A stretch of 64,000 bases of DNA, from assembly GCA_037349315.1 (NCBI GenBank), contig JBAIAC010000010.1, positions 36,062,001 through 36,126,000 on the forward strand. The letters are read 5' to 3'. Position numbers and translations under genes: made by a program. Within the stretch, counting starts at the first letter, position 1. Every line of letters starts with the position of its first letter. Positions 57,250 through 64,000 of the stretch are shown in pieces. Origin of the DNA: Chelydra serpentina (Eukaryota; Chordata; Testudines; Chelydridae). The notes under the pieces are model-generated. The model made no database searches. It was not told the origin of the DNA and worked only from the letters and a program-made list of their open reading frames with translations.

Positions 57250-57452
57250 ATGCTTCAGGACATACGCCAACCACTGACTGCCTCAGGATAGGAAGAAAAT
57301 TCTCCCATAGATGTGGTATTGCATATTTTAGCCTTTATGGAGATTCTTCACCTTCATCTAAAGCAGTTGGTGCTGGCCATAATCAGAGACAGGGTACTGG
57401 TCTAGATTGACAATTTATCTGATCTGGTATGGCAATTTCTGTGTTCTTATAA
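57250..57452 (+). mobile_element. CR1/L3-type LINE 3' end
   Basis: atgcttcaggacatacgcca, accactgactgcctcaggat, cagggtactggtctagattg and ctggtatggcaatttctgtg lead to gttcttata, the usual end of these elements. 5'-truncated. Confidence 0.7.
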
Positions 57453-57896
57453 AACATATGGTACCCATTTCCACTAAAAGCAATAGCTTTTGGAGGAAAG
57501 AAAAGAAATGTGCTAACAGCCATGCATTCAATAGTTACAGACAGACAAAATCCATGGATGACAGAGCAATAACATATGAGATTATGAACATTAACCAGTG
57601 AGTGAAATCCCCAAGAGAACCCTGTAAATGGTTAGATGTTAGCACAAAATCCTGCCTTTAGGAGTATGTATCACACTGAGTGGAGGATCGCCAAGCTTTC
57701 CTGGAAGTACAGGGAAGGGAAGCCATGGTTATGAACTCTGCATAGTATCTTACTGTTGCTCCAGGAGGAAGTAGCATAAAGTTCTTCTGGTTCCTGCTGC
57801 GATGTAGGTGGGCTGGAGCCTCCAGTCCATGCAAGCTCACTATGGCTCCTTTGGACCATAGAACATCTGTAGCCATGTTAGCTGGGTTCACAACAG
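57453..57896. other. Unassigned non-coding stretch
   Basis: Nothing recognised up to the next hAT element. Confidence 0.5.
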
Positions 57897-57904
57897 TCCA
57901 TATC

Positions 57905-58201
57905 CAGTAGCGTAACCGGGGGGAGCAGAGGGAGCGGCTGCTCCCCCTGTGAGCAGAAGCGGCGCCTTTTTTTAGCAGAGCTAAAAGCCGCTTCTTTTTA
58001 AGCGCCGCTTCTTGCACTCACCCGGCGGCGCTCCGGGTCTTCGGCGGCATTTCGGCAGCGGGTACCACCAAAGACCCGGAGTGAGTGAGGACCCACCGTC
58101 GAAGTGCCGCTGAAGACCTGGAGCGCCGCTGGGTGAGTACAGGGGGAGGCGCCTTTTTATAGCGCCGCTCCCCCTGCGCTCCGGACCTCGCTGCGCCACT
58201 G
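57905..58201. mobile_element. hAT MITE, 297 bp, perfect 8-bp target duplication
   Basis: The ends are CAGTAGCGTAACC and CGCTGCGCCACTG. The flanks are tccatatc at 57897-57904 and 58202-58209, identical. The GC- and CpG-rich interior has opposed modules (agcggcgcc ... ggcgcctt, agacccggagtgagtg against cactcacccgg-type). The first ~75 bp match the reversed end of the 11421-11983 element (ggagcggctgctccccctg is in both). High CpG content implies a relatively recent insertion. Confidence 0.9.
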
Positions 58202-58511
58202 TCCATATCCTTGTATCTGTGTAAGCCCTCAGAAGCGAAAGAGCTCTTGTGTCCTTTTTCCTATGTGGCGCTCCTACATGAGAGAGGCCAGGATTTCATC
58301 TTTAGTAGATCAAATTCTGTCCTCTGTTACAGTCATGTAAGCCCACTGACTGCAGTGAGTTTATACGGGTTTAACTAAGGCATAATTTGTATATAGGAAT
58401 AGAACATGCTCATCATGAACATTGGTTTTTGACTTTGGTAAATTTTGTGTTTTCCTATCTGCCCTGTTGGTTAGTAAATATTTCTCTGCACAAAGGCCAA
58501 CAAAGACTCAT

Positions 58512-58690
58512 CATAGAACATCAGGGTTGGAAGGGACCTTAGGAGGTCATCTAGTCCAACCCCCTGCTCAAAGCAGGACCAATCCCCAATTTTTTTTGCC
58601 CCAGATCCCTAAATGGCCCCCTCAAGGATTGAACTCCCAACCCTGGGTTTAGCAGGCCAATGCTCAAACCACTGAGCTATCCGTCCCCCC
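58512..58690 (-). repeat. Tortoise-type SINE: tRNA-Lys-like head, CR1-like tail
   Basis: On the minus strand the copy starts ggggggacggatagctcagt and has an A-box-like tagctcagtggttt (58667-58680) and a B-box-like gagttcaatcc (58626-58636). It continues through gggggccatttagggatctg and ends in the CR1-like tail ctttgagcagggggttggac ... gttctatg. This architecture is that of the cryptodiran pol III SINE family whose 3' end is borrowed from a CR1 LINE. It is the best clue to the organism. No target duplication was seen. Confidence 0.88.
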
Positions 58691-58765
58691 ATTCTTTTAT
58701 TATAATCAAATATAAAAGACCAGACTCTCTTGTTCTAATGGTGAACGTCTAAAAAGAGAGGAAGT

Positions 58766-58877
58766 AGACAGCAAGTGTGAAAAATCGGGACGGGGGTGAG
58801 GGGTAATAGGCGCCTATGTAAGACAAAGCCCCAAATATCGGGATTGTTCTTATAAAATCAGGACATCTGGTCACCCT
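58766..58877. mobile_element. hAT MITE, second copy, left end missing
   Basis: gacagcaagtgtgaaaaatc, gggtgaggggtaataggcgc and aaatcaggacatctggtcac match the 38285-38407 MITE in the same orientation. The terminal TAAGGTGACCA part is absent, while the right end TCTGGTCACCCTA is kept. No target duplication can be read. Confidence 0.82.
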
Positions 58878-58889
58878 AAGAGGAACCCC

Positions 58890-59010
58890 AAATTAGTTGT
58901 TAATTTTGACCCAAGGTAATTTGCCCAAATCAGAGCTGACAGTGCAATTTAGCTCTCAGGACTCCTAGCTCTGAGGTTTAACCACAAGACTATCTTCTTT
59001 CTCCTGAAGT
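58890..59010 (-). repeat. MIR head fragment, reversed
   Basis: gacccaaggtaatttgccca, ctctcaggactcctagctct and gaggtttaaccacaagacta follow reversed MIR order in its tRNA-like half. Confidence 0.5.
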
Positions 59011-60309
59011 GTCTGACTTTGTCCCTCCTCAGAAATTGGATATCTGCCTAGATGGACAATTGATATAGCAGTTCCTGGGGTTATAAGAATAATAGAGTAT
59101 TTTGGAGAGAAAAAGGAAATATGAATAGTCCATATTCCACCTGAAGAGACCGTTTGAATTACTATAAGAAAACATATTCTAATTAAACAGGCAATAGATT
59201 AGATCAGCAGGTCTCCTTGATGACCCTCTGGGCCCTTGCTGATGGTCTGTAGATAGCAGGTTAGTCACACAATTCTAGCTCTCATCTTTATTTCAAGCTG
59301 CTTGATTGCATTAAAAGAAGCTAAAAATACACTAAATTCTTCCCCAACGTTCCTTTTCCAAGTAAGCAACTGCTGTTACATAACACCAGGATATTGTGGG
59401 ATTAGAAATGGAATGGGATACAGTCTATGTGCTCACAGAAAGGAGGTGAGCTGGCCAATGAGAGGATCTGTGTTAGGGTGTAGTCCACTCATTGGGGGGA
59501 AAAATGAAAATACCTGGATTAGAGGCAAAAATCAGGAAACAGTTATATAAACCATCATCAGCTTCCATAGTCTGTGCATTCCATTACTCAGCTTGCCATT
59601 ATTGACAAAGCAAATATCAACATGTTGATTTTATTTCTCACACTCAGTTCTTACAATTCCTGGTGGTGAAAAAAGTAGTAACGATCTAGCCAGGCTTGTT
59701 CTATTCTTTGTCATCCTAAAATCAACAGTGGGAATACCTCTGAAGAAATGTGTACTAGTAGTCAAAAGCCTCATTTGAAACTGAATTTGCTACCATGGGA
59801 CTTTAGACAGTGGCAAATTTAGCAGCTAAAAGTTTTCAGCTGAAGTGCTTTGAGAATATGGAAAATATTTACAGTTACAAACCATTCTTTGTGATAAAAC
59901 AGCCTAACAGAGACTATTGCTGAAGTTTCCTGTGGCCGTACCCTATATTCAGATTATTTGATCTGTAGCTTCGTTGCATCACCATATAGCAGTTTTGGTA
60001 CTGCATTTGTCAGTTTGAGCATCGAGTGTTCAATAGTTTGGCATCTCTATATCTAAGTGCCACCAGCTGAGAGAATTGCAGGCTCAAGAATACATGCAGG
60101 ACTCATGACTCAGTAAAAATGTGGAATGCTGAAGAGGGATGAATGTAGCCCTGGTGACTGGCTGCCTGGTGAAGAAGATGTCTCATAGAACTGTGGGTTG
60201 AAGTATCCTGTTGGTTTAGTGTGTGCGGAGGGAGAGAAACCTGGAGGCTGTTTTGTATAAAAGAATAAGGTTCTATCAAAATGAATTGACTCACCATATA
60301 CAAGTTAAG
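59011..60309. other. Unassigned non-coding stretch
   Basis: No gene or repeat recognised on either strand. Confidence 0.55.
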
Positions 60310-60311
60310 AT

Positions 60312-60761
60312 CATAGAATATTAGGGTTGTAAGAGACCTCAGGAGGTCATCTAGTCCAACCCCCTGCTCAAAGCAGCACCAACCCCAACTAAATCATCCC
60401 AGCCAGGGCGTTGTCAAGCTGGGCCTTAAAAACATCTAAGGATGGAGATTCCACCACCTCCCTAGGTAATCCATTCCAGTGTTTCACCACCCTCCTAGTG
60501 AAATAGTTTTTCCTAATATCCAACCTAGACCTCCCCCACTAGAACTTGAGACCATTTCTTCTTGTTCTGTCATCTGCCACCACTGAGAACAGCTGAGCTC
60601 TATCCTCTCTGGAACCCCCCTTCAGATAGTTGAATCCCTCCTCTTCTGCAGACTAAACAAGCCCAATTCCCTCAGCCTATCCTCATAAGTCATGTGCCCC
60701 AGACTCCTAATAATTTCCGTTGCCCTCTGCAGAACTCTCTCCAATTTTTCCACATCCTTTC
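60312..60761 (-). mobile_element. CR1 LINE, 3' end and RT C-terminal side
   Basis: The minus strand ends in ATTCTATG (60312-60319), the CR1 3' terminal motif. Moving into the element come ggaggtcatctagtccaacc, ccattccagtgtttcaccac, cccattctcctag-type blocks and ctcagcctatcctcataagt. The text breaks at cctttctgta and resumes at 60998, separated by a foreign insert. Confidence 0.85.
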
Positions 60762-60997
60762 TGTAATTCCCTGAACATGATGCTCTTAATTCTGGGATGC
60801 TTCCATATTCTACTAGCCAAGGAAAACCGTGGTGGAAGGGACCTGGGAGTTTTTCACAGTCTATCTTAGGTACTTACATGGCTCTATTATCATAGGATCT
60901 GAGGAGATAAATTCTTTAACCTCAGATATGTTACAGGAATGTTGTGAGGATAGAGATGTGCTATTATCCCCATTTTATAGATGGGGAACTGAGGCAG
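60762..60997. repeat. 236-bp insert in CR1, inverted copy of 63281-63513
   Basis: aattccctgaacatgatgct, ggatctgaggagataaattc, ttacaggaatgttgtgagga and ggggaactgaggcag match the reverse complement of 63281-63513 at about 93 percent identity with one 3-base gap. The CR1 consensus around it would read ctttctgtagtggggg, so the insert sits after ctgta. A few CR1 bases downstream of gtgggggg are missing too. Confidence 0.88.
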
Positions 60998-61690
60998 TGG
61001 GGGGATGCAATACTCCAGATGTGGCCTCACCAGTGCCGAATAGAGGGGAATAATCACTTCCCTCGATCTGCTGGCAATGCGCTAATGCAAACTAATGCAG
61101 CCTAATATGCCATTAGCCTTCTTGGCAACAAGGGCACACTGTTAACTCTCATCCAGCTTCTCGTCCACTGTAATCCCCAGGTCCTTTTCTGCAGAACTGC
61201 CGTTAGCCAGTCGATCCCCAGCCTGTAGCAGTGCATGGGATTCTTCTGTCCTAAGTGCAGGACTCTGCACTTGTCCTTGTTGAACCTCATCAGATTTCTT
61301 TTGGCCCAATTCTCCAATTTGTCTAGGTCAGTCTGTACCCTATCCCTACCCTCCAGCGTATCTACCTCTTCCCCCATCTTAGTATCATCTGTGAACTTGC
61401 TGAGGGTGCAATCCATCCCATCATCCAGACCGGTCTGTAGGTCCCCGGATTCTCCTTCTTCCCTTTTTTAGGCACTGTATTTGCCTTTTTCCAATCGTCC
61501 GGGACCTCCCCTGATCGCCATGAGTTTTCAAAGATAATGGCCAATGGCTTTGCAATCACATCAGCCAACTGCCTCTGCATCCTCGGATGCATTAGGTAAG
61601 TTGGCAGGCAGGTCACTAAGGTCTTTGCTGATATCTTCACAAATCCATGGTAGGATCTTATCTGACATTTTCTGTTTCTTCAAATCTCAC
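60998..61690 (-). pseudogene. CR1 LINE reverse-transcriptase pseudogene, internal deletion
   Basis: The minus strand 61102-61416 encodes [35 protein letters not shown] and [12 protein letters not shown], the RT palm/thumb of CR1 (FADDTK catalytic box with F-T-D-D). 61455-61640 encodes LADVIAKPLAIIFENSWRSG and [20 protein letters not shown], the finger region. Near 61440 the two are joined out of place: everything between GNYRP and the DD box, some 150 residues, is deleted. The element cannot make a working enzyme. With the 60312-60761 piece it forms one truncated CR1 of about 1.1 kb. Confidence 0.85.
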
Positions 61691-62429
61691 ATCCATGGGG
61701 CTTTTCCAGCATGTCAGTCATGCAACGCAGGCTGGAGCATCTTTCACACATACAATCTACTAAGGATAAGGATACAGGGTCTGAAGACACCAACTTAGAC
61801 CCAGCAGAGACTGACAGGTCTGCTGAAAGACTCCTCAGGTTAGATTTGAAATGCCAGCATAGGCAGAGAGCACGTGGCAGCAAGGTGGATCATCTCCAAA
61901 GGGCAGGAGTATGGAAGGGGAAAGACTCACATGAAGTTCTGTTGTCCAAGGTCCACAAGCCTGAAATATGTACAATGCATATGTCTCTGAGGCTGGGAGC
62001 AAGAGTGGATAGGCAATCTAGTGTTCCTCTCTACCTTTATGTGGAGCTCTGGGGTCTGGAGCAGGAAGGATGGAGTTAGAGGCATCCATGTAGAAGAGAG
62101 GAGGGTCTTCTCTGCAAGCCCGTCTAACAAAAAGGACCATTTTTTTCTATTTAATTTTGTTTAGGCTCTTGTACCATGGGAGCCTTTCCCCCCTAACATA
62201 CTTCCCCCTCCCCCATGGATTGCAACAGGAAGATCCCAAGCCAAGTTGTGGCTCCTATTTCCTACAGACATGCAAAAAGGACTTGAGATAACCACTTCAT
62301 TTCTTGCCTTCTCTCTCTGGCCCAACGTTGATGCTCTGTGGATACATAATGAAACAATCATAGGGCCAAAGAGTGACTGTATGCCAGTGATTCTGTAGCT
62401 TGCTTGTTAAAGCATTCATATGGGAGGCC
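61691..62429. other. Unassigned, one undamaged 122-codon frame
   Basis: Right after the CR1. The plus frame 61711-62079 starts MSVMQRRLEHLSHIQSTKDK and is rich in charged residues (RSAERLLRLDLKCQHRQRAR). It has no recognisable family, no splice context, and an opposing minus frame across the same bases. I do not call it a gene. Confidence 0.45.
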
Positions 62430-62693
62430 TAGGATCTGGTCAACCTGGGGAACTCATTGCCGGGGGATGTTGTGAAAGCCAAAAGTATAACTGGATGACC
62501 CTAAACCACTGGATGCCAGAAACTGAGATTGGATGATGGGGGATGGATCATTTGATAAATTGTCCTGTTCTGTTCATTCCCTCTGAACCACCTGGCACTG
62601 GCCACACTCAGAAAACAGGATACTGGGCTAGATGAACCATTGGTCTGCCCCAGTATGGCCGGTCTTATGTTCCCCCTGCTCCAGTGAATTTTT
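62430..62693 (+). mobile_element. CR1/L3-type LINE 3' end
   Basis: gggaactcattgccggggga, aaccactggatgccagaaac, ctgttctgttcattccctct, actgggctagatgaaccatt and ccagtatggccggtcttatg, then tcc, are the sense counterpart of the copy at 44846-45030. 5'-truncated. Confidence 0.78.
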
Positions 62694-62739
62694 AAATTAT
62701 TTATCCAGAGTGGAGTACCTTCAACAGGAGAGACTGAGG

Positions 62740-62895
62740 GAGCCTCACCCCAGACAATCCCTTAGTTCAGTGAGTAGGGTATGTACGTAGGTGGTTTCAA
62801 CTCCCTGTTCAAGCCTAACCTCCACCTGAGAAGGGATTTGAACTGGGGAGTCTCCCAAATACCAGGTGAGTACCTTAGTCACTGGGCTAAAGATT
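62740..62895. repeat. Two tRNA-like modules in inverted orientation
   Basis: Plus-strand 62759-62815 has a tRNA-like order: tagttcagtgagtaggg, then ctccctgttcaagcc. Minus-strand 62893-62829 has tagcccagtgactaaggt, then cagttcaaatccctt. Both resemble the A- and B-box halves of a tRNA-derived SINE head. They do not fold as full tRNAs and are not tRNA genes. Confidence 0.55.
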
Positions 62896-63280
62896 ACAAA
62901 GGAATAGCTCCTCCCTGCCTGGCCATTCTGTGTAAACTCATCTATACGGGCCTACTCTAATAGGTGAGGACTGAGCATGTTTCCTGGATCAGGTCCCACA
63001 GGCAAGTTAGACAGAGGAACACCTAACTTCTTCTGGTTTGTGCAGGAGCTCAGGGGCTTAGGTGTCCATACACCAGGCGTGGGCTGCAGTGCACATGCTC
63101 AGAGGCAGAAACATAGGACTTTAGGGATCTGCAAAAATGAAGGCACCAAGTGAGTTTAGGCACCCACAGCATTCAGGGATAGCTAAACGGGTTATGTGAA
63201 TCCCAATGGGGCCTGATTCTGGGATTTAAGTGTCAGTCAGGCACCTAAATGCTTCTGTAAATCCAGCCCTTAGTTTCTCT
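62896..63280 (+). repeat. Old amniote repeat (gtgcctaaat type)
   Basis: gttagacagaggaacaccta, tgagtttaggcacccacagc, ttatgtgaatcccaatgggg and caggcacctaaatgcttctg recur in the same order in a familiar sauropsid repeat. It may form one unit with the tRNA-like modules on its left. Confidence 0.42.
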
Positions 63281-63513
63281 CTGCCTCAGTTCACCATCTG
63301 TAAAATGGGGATAATAGCACATCTCTATCCTCACAACATCCCTGTAACATATCTGAGGTTAAAGAATTTATATCCTCAGATCCTATGATAATAGAGCCAT
63401 GTAAGTACGTAAGATAGACAGTGAAAAACTCCCTCCCCTCCACTGCTGTTTTCCTTAGCCAATGGAATATGGCAGCATCCCAGAATTAAGAGCATCATGT
63501 TCAGGGAATTACA
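63281..63513. repeat. Donor-like copy of the 60762-60997 insert
   Basis: It begins with a MIR-like ctgcctcagttcaccatctg and taaaatggggataatagcac, then runs into sequence with no other copy in the window apart from the inverted insert. The MIR-like edge suggests that this locus is the older arrangement. Confidence 0.75.
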
Positions 63514-63922
63514 CGACAGGCTTCAATTTGCAGGGCAGCTGAGGGATTTCAGTTCTATGTAAGGTTATTTAAAACAGAGGGAAAGAAGGAGCACAGAAGA
63601 GAGTGGCAATTCTCCTTGTTAAATGTTTACCATCCAATCTCTGGCTGCATGTTAACAGGATTTGTGAGAATAACCATGATGAGAATTCACCTTCCAGGCC
63701 TAAGGTTGGGAGAGACCAGATGTTTAGTAAACATGCCTTGAGGCGGCTTTCTTGTAGTGTGCCACAGCTGGTAGCCTTTTGAGAGGCCGTCTCCCTGAGT
63801 TTGAAGTGAATAATGGATAGTCATATATTTTAGGTTTGGGTGGGGGTTAGGTTAAGGAATTAAACAAGGAGTGGTAGCTAATGTAGAAACATATCCCACT
63901 CCAGTGTTTAACAGGACACTGC
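63514..63922. other. Unassigned non-coding stretch
   Basis: Nothing recognised. Confidence 0.5.
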
Positions 63923-64000
63923 TAGGCCATAGCTACACTGAGAAAGGAGTTGTTTGTTTGAAAACCATGTTAAAAACATGTGTTGATATGTTCAGAGCCA
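63923..64000. mobile_element. Left end of a MITE, cut by the window
   Basis: taggccatagctacactgag resembles the terminus of the 51866 MITE (taggg/taga...tctacac), followed by ggttaaaaacatgtg-like text. The right end lies outside the window, so this is tentative. Confidence 0.4.

Noticed and set aside
57981..58206. Arg/Pro-rich minus ORFs of 72 and 62 codons
   Set aside because: They lie inside or across the edge of a 297-bp hAT MITE. CpG-rich MITE sequence commonly gives such frames.
62759..62893. Possible tRNA genes on both strands
   Set aside because: A- and B-box-like pieces are present, but acceptor and anticodon stems do not pair. These are SINE heads.

Overview
The window reads as a stretch of a cryptodiran turtle genome (or a very close relative), intergenic or deep intronic. 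The main evidence is the repeat fauna: CR1 LINE 3' ends terminating in the ATTCTATG motif, a tortoise-type SINE with a tRNA-Lys-like head and a CR1-like tail (58512-58690), Penelope-like, DIRS, RTE and L3-like remnants, long solo-LTR-like blocks, MIR/CORE-SINEs, and many non-autonomous hAT elements with CAGGG or CAGTGGCG termini. Family names rest on motif recognition and memory, since no database could be searched. I found no cellular protein-coding gene, rRNA, functional tRNA or CRISPR array. Almost all open frames are short chance frames or decayed transposons.

Layout. 1-13 kb: sparse old repeats: a pogo/Tigger-like MITE at 24-344, a 140-bp hAT MITE at 2665-2804, a Penelope-derived perfect-length hairpin at 3041-3182, MIRs, and a 563-bp hAT element at 11421-11983. 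13.8-15.3 kb: a 1.4-kb hAT deletion derivative that keeps the N-terminal and C-terminal ends of a ZMYM-like transposase. 15-23 kb: mostly unassigned. 23-29 kb: a solo-LTR-like block, then a long old CR1 on the minus strand broken by two insertions. 32.8-33.5 kb: a strongly G/T-rich hAT element. 38.3-39.4 kb: two hAT elements in series separated by three copies of one 8-bp target site. 40-49 kb: CR1/L3 3' ends and MIRs. 50.2-53.1 kb: a DIRS tyrosine-recombinase pseudogene interrupted by an LTR, itself interrupted by a MITE. 53.7-56.6 kb: a minus-strand LTR, a Penelope remnant with a hammerhead-like motif, a second copy of the 13.9-kb hAT element, and an RTE-like reverse-transcriptase pseudogene, all abutting. 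57.9-64 kb: two more MITEs, the SINE, a CR1 carrying a 236-bp insert that is an inverted copy of a locus 2.3 kb downstream, and tRNA-like modules.

Nothing here works as a gene circuit. The interest lies in nested insertion order, foldback structures, and the breadth of transposon classes. Eight-base target-site duplications are visible for eight hAT elements, which supports those boundaries directly from the sequence.
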